Shown: positions 9,980-20,316, counted from the stretch's first letter. The stretch: 64,000 bases of DNA from Xenorhabdus mauleonii (GCF_900113945.1 NZ_FORG01000004.1:248001-312000); one strand, 5' to 3'. Numbers and translations: made by a program. The notes: generated from the letters alone by a model not told the origin.

Positions 9980-11358
9980 AAACTGACGTCTCACAGAAAA
10001 GTGTATTGCAGAGAATTGTTGATGATAAAGCAGAATATCTGCTCAACCGTAAAGCAGAGCAGCCGCTGGAAAATTTCATTGATTCCATTGTGCCGAGCCA
10101 ACGTCAGTTTTATCAGGCATTAACCCAAGATAAAACCGTTTTTATTCTGGAATGCAAAAAAGCGTCGCCGTCAAAAGGGTTAATCCGTGAAGATTTCGAT
10201 CCTGTTCGCATTGCTAAAACATATCAGCCTTATGCGGCTGCAATTTCTGTTTTGACTGATGAAAAATACTTTCAGGGCAGTTATGATTTTCTCAAGATGG
10301 TCAGCGCTGCCGTGCACCAGCCTGTTTTATGCAAAGATTTTATTATTGATGCCTATCAGGTTTATCTTGCCCGTTACTATCAGGCTGATGCTATTTTACT
10401 TATGTTATCTGTGCTTGATGATGACACATATCGTGAATTATCGGCGCTGGCACACCGTCTTGATATGGGAGTTCTAACTGAAGTCAGTAATGAGGATGAA
10501 CGGCAACGGGCAATTGCATTGGGAGCTAAAGTTGTTGGAATCAATAACCGGGATCTGCGGGATTTGTCCATCGATTTAGAACGTACACGCAAACTGGCTG
10601 CGGGTTTACCTGAAGGCACCATTATTATCAGCGAATCGGGCATCCACCAGCACCACCAAGTCCGTGAATTAAGCCAATATGCTCACGGTTTTTTAATTGG
10701 CAGTGCTTTAATGGCTCAACCCAATATCGATCTGGCTTTGCGTCGCTTGATTTTGGGCAATAACAAGGTTTGTGGATTAACCCGTCCCCAAGACGCCAAA
10801 TCTGCATTGCAGCAAGGAGCCGTTTACGGTGGTTTAATTTTCGCTGAAAAATCCCCACGCAAAATTAACCTGCAAAAAGCACAACAAATCATTAATGAAG
10901 CCTCTTTACAATATGTCGGGGTGTTTCAAGATCAGTCGGTTGATTTTGTCAGTGAGATTGCCCGTACACTTTCATTAAGTGCGGTGCAATTACATGGAAG
11001 TGAAGATGAAAACTACATCAATACATTACGCCCTGTATTACCTGAACATTGCGAAATCTGGAAAGCCATTGATATGTCCAAGGTGACAGAAGCGACCTCC
11101 GACATACCTAATGTTGATCATTTCTTACTGGATAATGGCTCCGGTGGAACAGGTAAGCCATTTGATTGGCAATTAATTGCCCCACAACTCCAGCACAACA
11201 GCATATTGGCTGGAGGGCTGAATGTTGAAAACTGCCGGCAAGCAGCCGCGCTCAACTGCCATGGGTTAGATTTTAATTCTGGTATCGAAACTTCTCCAGG
11301 CATCAAAAGCAAACACAAAATAAAACAATTATTTCAACAATTACGCTGTTATCACTAA
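9976..11358 (+). CDS. trpC: Bifunctional indole-3-glycerol-phosphate synthase / phosphoribosylanthranilate isomerase
   Basis: This 460-residue fusion carries two TIM barrels. Residues 1 to about 255 are indole-glycerol-phosphate synthase ([19 protein letters not shown]). Residues from about 258 are phosphoribosylanthranilate isomerase ([11 protein letters not shown] near 263, [13 protein letters not shown] near the end). It catalyses the two steps after TrpD, with the isomerase acting first. The fusion (trpCF) is typical of enterobacteria. Its start overlaps the trpD stop by four bases. Confidence 0.97.
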   Translation: MKTDVSQKSVLQRIVDDKAEYLLNRKAEQPLENFIDSIVPSQRQFYQALTQDKTVFILECKKASPSKGLIREDFDPVRIAKTYQPYAAAISVLTDEKYFQGSYDFLKMVSAAVHQPVLCKDFIIDAYQVYLARYYQADAILLMLSVLDDDTYRELSALAHRLDMGVLTEVSNEDERQRAIALGAKVVGINNRDLRDLSIDLERTRKLAAGLPEGTIIISESGIHQHHQVRELSQYAHGFLIGSALMAQPNIDLALRRLILGNNKVCGLTRPQDAKSALQQGAVYGGLIFAEKSPRKINLQKAQQIINEASLQYVGVFQDQSVDFVSEIARTLSLSAVQLHGSEDENYINTLRPVLPEHCEIWKAIDMSKVTEATSDIPNVDHFLLDNGSGGTGKPFDWQLIAPQLQHNSILAGGLNVENCRQAAALNCHGLDFNSGIETSPGIKSKHKIKQLFQQLRCYH

Positions 11359-11389
11359 TTTTTCAGACAGAAAGTGGATGAATAGAATA

Positions 11390-12580
11390 ATGAGTAAATT
11401 GAACCCGTATTTTGGCGATTTTGGTGGTCAATTCGTTCCTCAGATTTTGATCCCTGCGCTCAATCAGTTAGAAAGTGCCTTCATAGATGCGCAACAAGAT
11501 CCTGAGTTTCAGCGTGATTTTCTGGATTTGTTGAAAAACTATGCAGGCCGGCCTACCGCCTTAACCTTGTGTCAAAATCTCACTAAGGGTACGAAAACGC
11601 GCCTGTACCTGAAACGGGAAGATTTGCTCCACGGCGGAGCCCACAAAACCAATCAAGTATTGGGGCAAGCGTTGCTGGCAAAACGCATGGGAAAAACTGA
11701 AATCATTGCCGAGACTGGTGCAGGCCAACATGGTGTGGCAACTGCCTTGGCATGTGCGCTGTTGAACCTGAAATGCCGTATTTACATGGGGGCAAAGGAT
11801 ATTGAGCGCCAGTCACCCAATGTCTTTCGCATGCGCCTGATGGGTGCAGAGGTGATCCCGGTTCACAGTGGCTCCGCTACGTTGAAAGATGCGTGCAATG
11901 AAGCCATGCGTGACTGGTCTGGCTGTTATGACAAAGCGCATTATCTGCTAGGAACCGCAGCCGGCCCCCATCCATATCCAACAATGGTGCGGGAATTCCA
12001 GCGCATGATTGGCGAGGAAGCCAAAGCACAAATTTTGGAAAAAGAAGGACGTTTGCCTGATGCGGTTATTGCCTGTGTCGGCGGCGGCTCCAATGCCATT
12101 GGCTTGTTTGCTGATTTTATTCCTGAAAATAAAGTCCGCTTGATCGGTGTTGAACCAGCCGGCCACGGTATCGAAACCGGGGAGCATGGTGCTCCATTGA
12201 AGCATGGCAAATTAGGAATTTACTTTGGGATGAAAGCCCCAATCATGCAAACAGAAGACGGGCAGATTGAAGAGTCTTATTCCATTTCAGCGGGATTGGA
12301 TTTCCCGTCCGTAGGCCCCCAGCATGCTTATTTAAATAGCATTGGCAGAGCTGATTATGTCTCTATCACCGATGAAGAAGCCCTTGCTGCTTTTCAGGAG
12401 CTGTCCCGCAATGAAGGGATTATTCCTGCCTTAGAGTCGTCCCATGCACTGGCTTATGCGTTGAAAATGATCCATCAGGCTCCAGATAAGGAACAGTTGT
12501 TAATTGTCAATCTATCTGGCCGTGGCGACAAAGACATCTTTACCGTTCACGATATTTTAAAATCCCGGGGAGCAATCTGA
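11390..12580 (+). CDS. trpB: Tryptophan synthase beta subunit
   Basis: TrpB condenses indole with serine using pyridoxal phosphate. The cofactor lysine is K86 in HGGAHKTNQ and the phosphate-binding GGGSNA lies near residue 230. The ATG at 11390 gives [13 protein letters not shown], which matches the start of E. coli TrpB (396 against 397 residues); an in-frame ATG at 11378 would add four residues and cannot be excluded. The TGA overlaps the trpA ATG by one base. Confidence 0.96.
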   Translation: MSKLNPYFGDFGGQFVPQILIPALNQLESAFIDAQQDPEFQRDFLDLLKNYAGRPTALTLCQNLTKGTKTRLYLKREDLLHGGAHKTNQVLGQALLAKRMGKTEIIAETGAGQHGVATALACALLNLKCRIYMGAKDIERQSPNVFRMRLMGAEVIPVHSGSATLKDACNEAMRDWSGCYDKAHYLLGTAAGPHPYPTMVREFQRMIGEEAKAQILEKEGRLPDAVIACVGGGSNAIGLFADFIPENKVRLIGVEPAGHGIETGEHGAPLKHGKLGIYFGMKAPIMQTEDGQIEESYSISAGLDFPSVGPQHAYLNSIGRADYVSITDEEALAAFQELSRNEGIIPALESSHALAYALKMIHQAPDKEQLLIVNLSGRGDKDIFTVHDILKSRGAI

Positions 12581-13383
12581 TGGAACGTTATGAGCAACTT
12601 TTCAAGAAACTAGAAAACCATAATCAAGGTGCTTTTGTTCCTTTTGTCACCTTAGGTGATCCAAACCCTGAATTGTCACTGGAAATTATCAATTCATTGA
12701 TTTCCGGTGGAGCGGATGCACTCGAATTGGGTTTTCCGTTTTCAGATCCCCTTGCCGATGGCCCCACCATTCAAAATGCGAATTTACGGGCGTTATCCTC
12801 CAAGGTGACATCGGCGACATGCTTTGAGTTACTGGCCAAAATCCGGAAACAACATCCTGAAATTCCCATTGGCTTGCTGGTTTACGCCAATCTGGTCTTC
12901 CACAATGGGATCGATGATTTTTACCGTCGCTGCAAAGAAGCGGGTGTAGATTCCGTGTTGGTAGCCGATGTACCGCTATCTGAATCATCCCCTTTCCGTT
13001 CTGCCGCCATGAAATATGACATTGCCCCGATATTTATTTGTCCCCCCAATGCTGATGACGCTCTACTGCGTGAGATCGCCTCATTCGGGCGTGGATATAC
13101 TTATCTGCTGTCGAGGGCGGGCGTAACAGGAAGTGAGAATCAGGCAACCCTGCCATTGAACCATATTATTAATAAACTCAAAGAATATCATGCCGCCCCT
13201 GCTCTACAGGGCTTTGGTATTTCCGAGCCAATGCAAGTCAAGAACGCCCTCAATAGTGGTGCTAAAGGGGCAATTTCGGGTTCTGCCATTGTAAAAATTA
13301 TTGAAGGTAATTTGGATCAACCCGCCGTTATGCAAGAAAAACTCATGGCTTTTGTTCGTAATATGAAGGAAGCCACTCGATGA
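12580..13383 (+). CDS. trpA: Tryptophan synthase alpha subunit
   Basis: TrpA (267 residues) cleaves indole-3-glycerol phosphate and channels indole to TrpB. The catalytic Glu49 and Asp60 fall at the same numbers as in E. coli, and [13 protein letters not shown] surrounds them. It is the last gene of the trp operon; a palindromic repeat follows at 13414. Confidence 0.97.
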   Translation: MERYEQLFKKLENHNQGAFVPFVTLGDPNPELSLEIINSLISGGADALELGFPFSDPLADGPTIQNANLRALSSKVTSATCFELLAKIRKQHPEIPIGLLVYANLVFHNGIDDFYRRCKEAGVDSVLVADVPLSESSPFRSAAMKYDIAPIFICPPNADDALLREIASFGRGYTYLLSRAGVTGSENQATLPLNHIINKLKEYHAAPALQGFGISEPMQVKNALNSGAKGAISGSAIVKIIEGNLDQPAVMQEKLMAFVRNMKEATR

Positions 13384-13413
13384 AGATCCAGCCATAATTT
13401 CCCTTCGATGAAA

Positions 13414-13472
13414 TTATCCCCATTGGATTTCAAATTGCATCAGGGCAGCAACTTGAAAGATGACGGGGATAA
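13414..13472. repeat. Short palindromic intergenic repeat after trpA
   Basis: This 59-bp element begins TTATCCCC and ends GGGGATAA. Its arms (ATTGGATTTCAAATTGC and GCAACTTGAAAGATGAC) are imperfectly complementary, so the transcript can fold into a hairpin. It is the short form of the family also seen at 18525, 51843 and 53751, consisting of the two ends without the middle. Confidence 0.75.
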
Positions 13473-13571
13473 CATTTCCTCCACAAACAGGCAGGGAAAA
13501 TTATAAATATGACTCCGCTGTTTGCTGCTTCCATTGTTCTCAACAATACTGATGTTTGCAGTTCTAACAAA

Positions 13572-13630
13572 TTTCATGACACACCAATTTCATGTAAATC
13601 AAGCTCATGAAAATCAACTGCCATTTCATG
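13572..13630 (+). promoter_or_regulatory. Cluster of TTTCATG-like repeats upstream of the BON lipoprotein
   Basis: Four copies of a TTTCATG/CTCATGA motif have their CATG cores at 13575, 13591, 13606 and 13627, about 15-21 bp apart. The region is between the trp operon and the BON gene. It could hold operators, but no known factor is recognised. Confidence 0.3.
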
Positions 13631-13690
13631 AAAAACAAAAGATCACTTTTACCAATCAGACGTTTTCCTTGACATCAATGGAGTATCATT

Positions 13691-14005
13691 ATGAAACAAC
13701 TACAAAAAATCTCTGCATTTTTCGTCGCAATCATAATGGCAATGGCGATATCTGCCTGTGCCCCAACGACCACAACAGAAGGCACAGGAGGTTATATTGA
13801 CGATACCGTGATCACCACAAAAGTAAAATCTGCCTTGCTGGCAACCAAGGGTTTGAAATCCAATGAAATCAATGTTGAGACCTTTAAAGGACGTGTACAA
13901 CTAAGCGGTTTTGTTAATTCTCCTGAAGAGATTAAACAGGCAATACAGGTAGCCAGAGAAATCAAAGGGGTTAACTCGGTCATTAATTCCATCAAGCTTC
14001 GGTAA
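13691..14005 (+). CDS. BON-domain lipoprotein
   Basis: This 104-residue protein has a lipoprotein signal with lipobox ISAC (Cys23), a short Thr-rich linker and a single BON domain (about residues 35-104, VKSALLATKGL and GRVQLSGFV). BON proteins such as OsmY and DolP/YraP act in the cell envelope, often in phospholipid or stress maintenance; this one has one domain and is shorter than both. GGAG at 13680-13683 serves as ribosome binding site. E. coli has yciGFE at this position between trp and ompW, so the gene is a local replacement. Confidence 0.85.
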   Translation: MKQLQKISAFFVAIIMAMAISACAPTTTTEGTGGYIDDTVITTKVKSALLATKGLKSNEINVETFKGRVQLSGFVNSPEEIKQAIQVAREIKGVNSVINSIKLR

Positions 14006-14020
14006 AACCTAAAATTGAAA

Positions 14021-14043
14021 AATGGGGCTGATTAAGCCCCATT
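14021..14043. terminator. Bidirectional terminator between the BON gene and ompW
   Basis: A perfect 9-bp stem AATGGGGCT / AGCCCCATT closes a 5-nt loop. Read on the minus strand it is followed by TTTTTC, which suits ompW; on the plus strand the following tract is weaker (TTGGTTCTC). Confidence 0.75.
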
Positions 14044-14130
14044 GGTTCTCTCTTATGTCAAACACACACGTCGCTTGTTTTTACTACTTTCCTACTTTTG
14101 TTTAAATTTCAATCGTCCACTCAAACAAAA

Positions 14131-14772
14131 TTAGAAACTGTAACCTACGCTAAACATAAAGACCCATGGGTCGAGACGAGTCTTATATTTCTTCTGCTCA
14201 TCACCCACTTTAAATTTCACGTCAGTTTCGATATTCATCCACCACAGTGAAGTATTCAACATCCAGTTTTTATCTAATTGATAATCCATACCAACCTGAC
14301 CCGCGACTCCCCAAGAATCTTTCAGATCCAAACTATTTAAATTAGCGGCTTGTACTGTGGCATTATTATTAAATTTTTCGCTGAAGAAAGTTGTGTAGTT
14401 AACACCCATACCAATATAAGGACGTAATTTATTTTCTGACGCACCAAAATAATATTGTGCCATTAGCGTTGGTGGTAGATGTTTAACCTCGGCGATTTCA
14501 CCCGCACCCGGTAAACTTACTTTGTGCTGGAAAGGAGTTGCTGCCAATAATTCAACACCAATATTATCGGTTATCATATAACCAAAAGTTAAACCCAACT
14601 GAGTATTATTATTGACATCAAAAGATCCCAAACCTAATACATTATCAGAACCTGCATTTGGTCTTACCGTTGCTGTGCCTGCACGGAACAAGAAATCACC
14701 CGCTTCATGAGCAAAGGTCAATGACGGAGCTAACGTAGCCGCAGCCAATACGAGCGCAGAAATCTTTTTCAT
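14131..14772 (-). CDS. ompW: Outer membrane protein W
   Basis: OmpW (213 residues) is an eight-stranded outer-membrane beta-barrel with a hydrophobic channel. A signal peptide (MKKISALVLAAATLAPSLTFA) precedes the mature start HEAGDFLFRAG. The C-terminus ends VFMFSVGYSF, the terminal-Phe signature of BAM substrates. I chose the ATG at 14772 with GGGATGG upstream over an in-frame ATG four codons earlier, because it gives the E. coli-like signal start. A consensus FNR site lies upstream, in keeping with the known anaerobic control of ompW in E. coli. Confidence 0.95.
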   Translation of the reverse strand: MKKISALVLAAATLAPSLTFAHEAGDFLFRAGTATVRPNAGSDNVLGLGSFDVNNNTQLGLTFGYMITDNIGVELLAATPFQHKVSLPGAGEIAEVKHLPPTLMAQYYFGASENKLRPYIGMGVNYTTFFSEKFNNNATVQAANLNSLDLKDSWGVAGQVGMDYQLDKNWMLNTSLWWMNIETDVKFKVGDEQKKYKTRLDPWVFMFSVGYSF

Positions 14773-14918
14773 TATCCATCCCATTTGTGTGGTTTTAAAA
14801 CTGTCAGAAATATACCCGTTTGTTTACTGTTATGATCTAAGACAGATCACATCTTTTAAAGATTTTTAGAAAATAAGGTATCTGTAGTTTTATTATTTCA
14901 TCTGATGGATATTTTAAA

Positions 14919-14932
14919 TTGATCCAAATCAA
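14919..14932 (-). promoter_or_regulatory. FNR-binding site upstream of ompW
   Basis: TTGATCCAAATCAA matches both FNR half-sites exactly (TTGAT-N4-ATCAA). AT-rich -10-like sequence lies about 30 bp closer to ompW on the minus strand, so a class II activated promoter is plausible. E. coli ompW is FNR-activated. The site could also serve yciC, which is divergent. Confidence 0.7.
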
Positions 14933-15257
14933 GATTAGCTTACTATTACTTTTATTATAGATTTTCATTCATGTTTTTATATCAATTTTTGGTTATTACA
15001 GCTATTTAATAACAGGAGTATCCTGTTGCAATATATTATTTGACATCCTTAACTTACATAGCAGCTGATAACATAAAATTAATATTTTTATCATTTTGAT
15101 AAAATATCAATACGGTTAGCCAACAAAGATAATTTTTCCCTGCCCTTCAATACCTGCTCACGGGGTGCGACAAGAAAGTAAATCTGAGGTATCCAATAAT
15201 CCCCCTAACAGGGTACAATTGAACATTATCGTTGTTTATTTGATAGGAGCCACTTTC

Positions 15258-16004
15258 ATGCCCATCACGGCAAATACCCTGTATCGTGACAGCATCAACT
15301 TTTTGAAGAACCAACTGTTGAATATTGTCATACTCGCTGTCTTGGCCGCGTTGGTAACAACACTGCTTGAGCATCTTCTGATGCCGAATGGTGAGCAACT
15401 CAATTTATTAATTGGGATACAAGATGCCTTCAAAGAATCCGGCAACACAGGCGTCAAAGATTTTGTGGAGCAGTTGACACCTGAGCAGCAAATGATGTTT
15501 TTACGCACAGCATTCGGGATCTTATTCACCAACATTTTCGGCAATACCTTACTGGCTGCCAGTGTGTTGGTTCTCATTAATGCGGTTTCCAATGGCCAGC
15601 AAACCAATGCCATTCACGCCAGCACATTATCAATCACACTATTGCCTAAAATGTTTTTGCTAATGTTTATCTGCACCCTGTTGATTCAGATTGGCTATGT
15701 TTTGATGTTATTGCCTGGGATACTCTTTTCTATCGCATTCGCACTTGCCCCTATTTTCTTGTTCGACAAAGGCAAGGGTATCTTTTCTGCCATGCAGGAT
15801 AGCTGGAAACTGGCATTCAGTAACATGCGGCTGCTAATTCCTGCCATGTTATTGTGGCTTGCTACCAAGTTGATATTGGAGCTTTTGCTAACAAAAGCCC
15901 CTTACGTGCTCTCGTCAATATTAAATAATTTATTGTCAGCACTGCTGTTGATTTATCTGTTCCGCCTGTACATGTTGGTTAGGCCGCAAAACGGTACAAA
16001 ATAA
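15258..16004 (+). CDS. yciC: Inner membrane protein YciC (UPF0259)
   Basis: This is a 248-residue polytopic membrane protein with about six hydrophobic segments. Function is unknown. The start at ATG 15258 has AGGAG at 15244-15248 and gives MPITANTLYRDSINF, which matches the E. coli YciC start and length (247). The frame is open to 15165, but those 31 residues have no counterpart. The C-terminal LLIYLFRLYMLVR is nearly identical to E. coli. It is divergent from ompW, as in E. coli, but yciB no longer follows directly. Confidence 0.93.
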   Translation: MPITANTLYRDSINFLKNQLLNIVILAVLAALVTTLLEHLLMPNGEQLNLLIGIQDAFKESGNTGVKDFVEQLTPEQQMMFLRTAFGILFTNIFGNTLLAASVLVLINAVSNGQQTNAIHASTLSITLLPKMFLLMFICTLLIQIGYVLMLLPGILFSIAFALAPIFLFDKGKGIFSAMQDSWKLAFSNMRLLIPAMLLWLATKLILELLLTKAPYVLSSILNNLLSALLLIYLFRLYMLVRPQNGTK

Positions 16005-16056
16005 AACCCAAACTCAACAAGATAATTCACCTCCGTATCTCTGTGTAGGGGGTGAA

Positions 16057-17775
16057 TTACGAACTCATTTCTTCCCTCTCCTTTTCCGCTATGTGTTGCT
16101 TACTTTGTATCAGACGAATGGCAAAATAGAGATCTGGCACAACTATCAGATCTTCATCACTGCGGCTGAGTTTGTTTTGCTTGATCCAATACTTCAGCTC
16201 TGTCCTGCGTCCGGCCAATACCAGAGTGACGCCTTTTTCTTTCAGTTCAGTAATCAATTCATCTAAGGCCGCAAAAACACTGACATCATCATAAGTAAAA
16301 CTGACAGTAGCATCCACCACCAGCCATGACGGATGAATTGGGGCACTGCCTACATGCTGTAATACCCGTTTTTTAAAGTATCCGGCGTTAAAATAGGTCA
16401 GTGGGGAGTTAAAACGGTACATCATGATGCCATCCACGGGTTTAATCTCATTATCTTGGTGAATGGAGCGCACCATGCCTTGGTCGTTTACCCCCAGCAA
16501 TTGATCTGAAGGACGGAATATAATTCGCAAGAATTGCAACAACCCTAGCAAAACGGCAAAACCAATGCCATCAATGACACCCACCAGCAAAACCGCAATG
16601 AAAGTAAAAATAGAAAGCGTAAAAGCCTGACGATTGCGTTTCCGGTATGCCCAGATATTTTTTAATCCCAAAAGTGACCATGAGGAAAATATTAAAACAA
16701 CGCCCAGCGATGACAGAGGGATGTGTGTCAGAAAGGTTGTCATAAATAACAACACCAACAGAATGGAACCCGCCGCGATGATTGACACCATTTGGGTTTT
16801 TCCGCCAAGTGAATCATTGACTGCGGTGCGACTGCCAGCCGCACTGACAGCAAATCCTTGCGATAAGGATGCGGCAATATTGGCAATACCCAATGCCCTG
16901 AGTTCTAAGTCAGAATCGACCTGATAGCCATTTTTGCTGGCAAAGCTACGAGCTGTCATCATAAAGCTGACAAAACTTATCACCGCAAGGTTAATGGAAG
17001 GAACAACTAAATCACGTATGACACCCAATTCAAATTCTGGCATTGGAACAATGGGCAAGCCCTTGCCCATATCGCCAACAATCTGAACGCCATATTGGTC
17101 AAGCTCAAATTGCCAGCTGACGTAAGTTGTTACAATCATTGCTATCAGAGGAGCCGGCCAATTGGGTCGGATAAAACGGACAATGATCAATACCAGCAAT
17201 GTGAGAACTGACATGCCCACCGTTGGCCAATGAGCACCCAGTAATTTATAGGGAACCGCAATCAACCGTTCAATCAATTCAACTGGCAGGCCTGAGATCC
17301 CAAAAACTTTTGCAATCTGGTCTGCCATAATGGTAATGGCAACCCCATTGATAAAGCCTTTCAAAATAGGACGAGACAAAAAATCGGCAAAAGCGCCTAA
17401 CCGAAAATGGCTGGCTAAAATGCACCAGAACCCTGTCATTAATGTCATAACAATAGCAAGCTGCCAACGAACGTGTTCATTTCCTAAGGCCAGTGGTGTT
17501 ACCGCCGCAGCAATAACGGCGCAAGTTGCTGCATCTGGCCCAACAATCAACTGGCGGGAAGTCCCGAACAATGCATAGGCAATCATGGGTAAAATACAGG
17601 CATACAAACCGATAATGGCACTAATGCCCATTAACTCCGCATAAGCAATGGCCACCGGCAATGCAACCGCAGCAACAGAGAGGCCTGCCCGCATATCATG
17701 GCTAAAATATTCTTTACGATAATGACAAAGATTTTCCAAACCCGGCATCCAACGATGCAATCTTTTCCACAACAT
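16057..17775 (-). CDS. dauA: SulP-family anion/dicarboxylate transporter with STAS domain
   Basis: This 572-residue protein matches DauA (YchM), an aerobic C4-dicarboxylate carrier of E. coli, in length and layout. A membrane core of 10-14 helices includes the SulP signature region ALPVAIAYAELMGI, and a cytoplasmic STAS domain occupies about residues 440-545. The substrate cannot be fixed from sequence; SulP members also move sulfate or bicarbonate. The gene stands on the opposite strand between yciC and yciB, which are adjacent in E. coli, so it was inserted or moved here. Confidence 0.88.
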   Translation of the reverse strand: MLWKRLHRWMPGLENLCHYRKEYFSHDMRAGLSVAAVALPVAIAYAELMGISAIIGLYACILPMIAYALFGTSRQLIVGPDAATCAVIAAAVTPLALGNEHVRWQLAIVMTLMTGFWCILASHFRLGAFADFLSRPILKGFINGVAITIMADQIAKVFGISGLPVELIERLIAVPYKLLGAHWPTVGMSVLTLLVLIIVRFIRPNWPAPLIAMIVTTYVSWQFELDQYGVQIVGDMGKGLPIVPMPEFELGVIRDLVVPSINLAVISFVSFMMTARSFASKNGYQVDSDLELRALGIANIAASLSQGFAVSAAGSRTAVNDSLGGKTQMVSIIAAGSILLVLLFMTTFLTHIPLSSLGVVLIFSSWSLLGLKNIWAYRKRNRQAFTLSIFTFIAVLLVGVIDGIGFAVLLGLLQFLRIIFRPSDQLLGVNDQGMVRSIHQDNEIKPVDGIMMYRFNSPLTYFNAGYFKKRVLQHVGSAPIHPSWLVVDATVSFTYDDVSVFAALDELITELKEKGVTLVLAGRRTELKYWIKQNKLSRSDEDLIVVPDLYFAIRLIQSKQHIAEKEREEMSS

Positions 17776-17985
17776 GACCTTTATGCCCTTTCGTAAAAAA
17801 CAACCTACTATAATGCTGTGTTAAAGAGAAACTCACAAGTACCTCATTTCTGGTTAAAATCCGCCCAACATGGGAAACAAGTGAAAAATGTTTTTTCCGA
17901 AAAATAAACCATTTCACTGATATCTGATACACTCTGGCACAAATTCAAGAACATGCCATTATTGGCATCACTATGGGTTCAATTT

Positions 17986-18522
17986 ATGAAACAACTTTTA
18001 GACTTTTTGCCTTTAGTCGTTTTTTTCATCGTTTACAAGATGTACGACATTTTTTATGCTTCCGGCGCATTGATTGCGGCTACCGGATTGGCGGTTGTTA
18101 TTACTTATTTGCTCTACCGCAAAGTAGAAAAATCTTCTTTAATTACCTTTGCCATGGTCGCAGTCTTCGGGACGCTGACTCTGGCTTTTCACAGTGATTT
18201 GTTCATTAAATGGAAGGTCACTGTTATTTATGCCATTTTTGCTCTTGTTCTGATCATCAGCCAATGGGTTATGAAAAAACCACTTATCCAGAAAATGTTG
18301 GGCAAAGAGCTAGAATTGCCCGATTTAATCTGGAATAAGCTCAATACAGCCTGGGCAATCTTTTTTGCAGTCTGCGCATTAGTAAATATTTATGTTGCTT
18401 TCTGGCTACCTCAGGAAGTTTGGGTTAACTTTAAAGTATTCGGGTTAACTGCATTGACGCTGGTCTTTACTGTGTTGAGTGTGGTATATATCTACCGCCA
18501 TCTACCTCGCGAACAAAAATAA
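17986..18522 (+). CDS. yciB: Inner membrane-spanning protein YciB
   Basis: YciB (178 residues, five predicted helices) is linked in E. coli to envelope and septum integrity and interacts with division and elongation proteins. The start at ATG 17986 gives [14 protein letters not shown], identical in register to E. coli; an in-frame ATG 11 codons earlier (17953) lacks a homologue. The [11 protein letters not shown] and [16 protein letters not shown] segments are family hallmarks. A palindromic repeat separates it from yciA. Confidence 0.93.
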   Translation: MKQLLDFLPLVVFFIVYKMYDIFYASGALIAATGLAVVITYLLYRKVEKSSLITFAMVAVFGTLTLAFHSDLFIKWKVTVIYAIFALVLIISQWVMKKPLIQKMLGKELELPDLIWNKLNTAWAIFFAVCALVNIYVAFWLPQEVWVNFKVFGLTALTLVFTVLSVVYIYRHLPREQK

Positions 18523-18524
18523 TG

Positions 18525-18720
18525 TATACCCACTGGATTTTAAGATGCAGCGCGGCGGCAAAAGAATGACAAGTTCGTCGGAAACGAGTTTGTCCGGCCG
18601 AAAGCTGGCTTCTGGTGAGAAGCAGGAGCTTCTCAGTAATCCCCGGGAACATAGATAGCTATGTGACTGGGGTGAGTTAGCGTAGCCAACAAAGCAGCAT
18701 CTTGAAAGACAACAGGTATA
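18525..18720. repeat. Full-length palindromic repeat (MITE-like) between yciB and yciA
   Basis: This 196-bp element starts TATACC and ends GGTATA. Its ends are imperfect inverted repeats of about 27 bp (GATTTTAAGATGCAGC against GCAGCATCTTGAAAGAC). The middle includes further hairpins (GACAAGTTCGTC, GCTTCTGGTGAGAAGC). TA or ATG duplications flank it. It has no coding capacity, so it would be non-autonomous. Partial relatives lie at 13414, 40399, 51843, 53751 and 56327. Confidence 0.75.
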
Positions 18721-18793
18721 ATGACCCTCAGATGGATACCTGCCAACAATTCGGCAGGTATTGTTGTATTCACCAAATAAAGCAAGTTTTCTA

Positions 18794-19228
18794 ATGACAC
18801 AACAACAATCCTTACCAAACGGAGAATTGGTTCTCCGTACACTGGCCATGCCCGCTGATACCAATGCCAATGGGGATATTTTCGGTGGCTGGCTGATGTC
18901 TCAAATGGATATTGGCGGCGCAATTCTGGCAAAAGAGATTGCACTGGGGCGCGTGGTAACTGTTAGCGTAAATGGCATCAGTTTTCTGAAACCAGTTGCG
19001 GTAGGTGACGTCGTATGCTGTTATGCCCGTTGTCTCAAAACGGGTAATTCATCAATCACCATTCATATTGAGGTTTGGGTGAAAAAAGTGGCATCCGAAC
19101 CCGTTGGGCAGCGTTATCGTGCAACAGATGCGGTTTTCACTTATGTTGCCGTTGATGAAAACAACTCTTCGCGCCCTTTGCCCGAAGGGAAAAGACATTT
19201 CAAGCTAGAAGGCAGTGATTCAGAATAA
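18794..19228 (+). CDS. yciA: Acyl-CoA thioester hydrolase YciA
   Basis: YciA (144 residues) is a cytoplasmic hot-dog thioesterase that hydrolyses a wide range of acyl-CoAs. The segment LAMPADTNANGDIFGGWLMS carries the active-site Asp/Asn and is nearly invariant. I chose ATG 18794 (MTQQQSLPNGELVLRT) by alignment; an in-frame ATG at 18761 would add 11 residues. The ribosome binding site is weak. A strong terminator follows. Confidence 0.95.
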   Translation: MTQQQSLPNGELVLRTLAMPADTNANGDIFGGWLMSQMDIGGAILAKEIALGRVVTVSVNGISFLKPVAVGDVVCCYARCLKTGNSSITIHIEVWVKKVASEPVGQRYRATDAVFTYVAVDENNSSRPLPEGKRHFKLEGSDSE

Positions 19229-19261
19229 TATTGTGTTCGAAAAATTATTCATGAAAATCAG

Positions 19262-19290
19262 AGGAGCGTTATTATGGCGCTCCTTTTTTT
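19262..19290 (+). terminator. yciA terminator
   Basis: A 7-bp stem AGGAGCG / CGCTCCT with a 9-nt loop is followed by a run of seven T. This is an intrinsic terminator. Confidence 0.88.
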
Positions 19291-19599
19291 ATTAAAAAAT
19301 AGAGCAAATTGAAAGAAATAATAAAGTTCGACATTCACAATGCTTTGACTGTTGTCTGACCATTTAGAGATATAATTGCCAGATTAAGGATTCTTTTTAC
19401 ACTGTTTTGAATAGTAAGATATATATTTTTTTAAAGGAAAGTCATAACTACCTCGACATTAATTAAAAAAATATTGATTGAGTTTGAAAGTGGAATAACA
19501 GCAGGATTAGCTCAATAAGAGGGAACTTGAAATAGCATAAAATAATCAGATAGTTATGACAGAGCCAAGGAAAACTATGTTCCTTGACTCTTTACTTAA
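19291..19599. other. Gene-free stretch between yciA and tonB
   Basis: This AT-rich interval lies between the ends of convergent yciA and tonB. I see no open frame with a ribosome binding site, no strong hairpin beyond the yciA terminator, and no copy of the palindromic repeat. Confidence 0.5.
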
Positions 19600-20316
19600 T
19601 TAACTTTGAGAAATACCGGTTACTCTAAATTCAATAGTTGCTATATATCCGGTAGCTGCCGTTTTCTCATAGCGCCATTTTCTCATGGCTTGTTTCACTT
19701 CACGTTCAAAGATATTTTTAGGCGTTGCAGAGAGAATTTTGATGTTTTTAACTCGGCCATCTTCATCAATATCAAACTCCACTTTTACCACCCCTTCAGT
19801 TCCTAGCTGTTGTGCTCTGGATGGATAAATAGGATTTGGCCTGCTCAGTGCCCTTGGTCCACGTTGCACTGCAGGTGCATTATCCTTAGCAAAATGGGAC
19901 GGAGTCGGTTCTCCAAGATTATTCACAACCCGAGACATTTCATCAGAGACAGGTTTCATCGGCTGTTCTGATACTTTTTCTATTTTTTTCTCTATCAGCT
20001 TAGAGTCTTTTTTAACGATTTTCTTCTCTTCCCGTTTTTTCACTTCCGGTTTTTTTTCAGGCTTAGGCAGGGCTATTTTCGCGATAGGTTCAGGCTCTGG
20101 TGCCGGAGGTTCAGGTATAGATTCAGGCATAGCAGCCATCGAAGCAGGAGCTTCTGCTGCCAGCTGAATCATAGCGACAGACATGGGAGCTGGTTCTTGT
20201 CGCTTTACGGGGTCAATCGCATAGAAAAACGCCGCAGCAATAGAAATATGTAAACAAATAGAAAATAGTATCGGCCAGGGTATCCAACGCATAAGTGAAT
20301 TCTTGATTAGCAGCAT
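19600..20316 (-). CDS. tonB: Energy-transducing protein TonB
   Basis: TonB (238 residues) couples the ExbBD proton-motive complex to outer-membrane receptors for iron chelates and cobalamin. An N-terminal helix (about residues 11-33) anchors it in the inner membrane. A Pro/Glu/Lys-rich spacer (about 45-115, with [10 protein letters not shown] and [12 protein letters not shown]) crosses the periplasm. The C-terminal domain has [18 protein letters not shown] and ends in [11 protein letters not shown]. Neighbours yciA, yciY and clsA match E. coli. A possible Fur box lies upstream. Confidence 0.95.
   Translation of the reverse strand: MLLIKNSLMRWIPWPILFSICLHISIAAAFFYAIDPVKRQEPAPMSVAMIQLAAEAPASMAAMPESIPEPPAPEPEPIAKIALPKPEKKPEVKKREEKKIVKKDSKLIEKKIEKVSEQPMKPVSDEMSRVVNNLGEPTPSHFAKDNAPAVQRGPRALSRPNPIYPSRAQQLGTEGVVKVEFDIDEDGRVKNIKILSATPKNIFEREVKQAMRKWRYEKTAATGYIATIEFRVTGISQS

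Noticed and set aside
13670-13676. TTGACA close to the BON gene start taken as a -35 element
   Set aside because: It lies only about 20 nt before the ATG, leaving no room for a -10 element and leader.
13522-13800. 92-codon plus-strand frame before and inside the BON lipoprotein gene
   Set aside because: It overlaps the well-supported lipoprotein in another frame, has no homologue features and no ribosome binding site.
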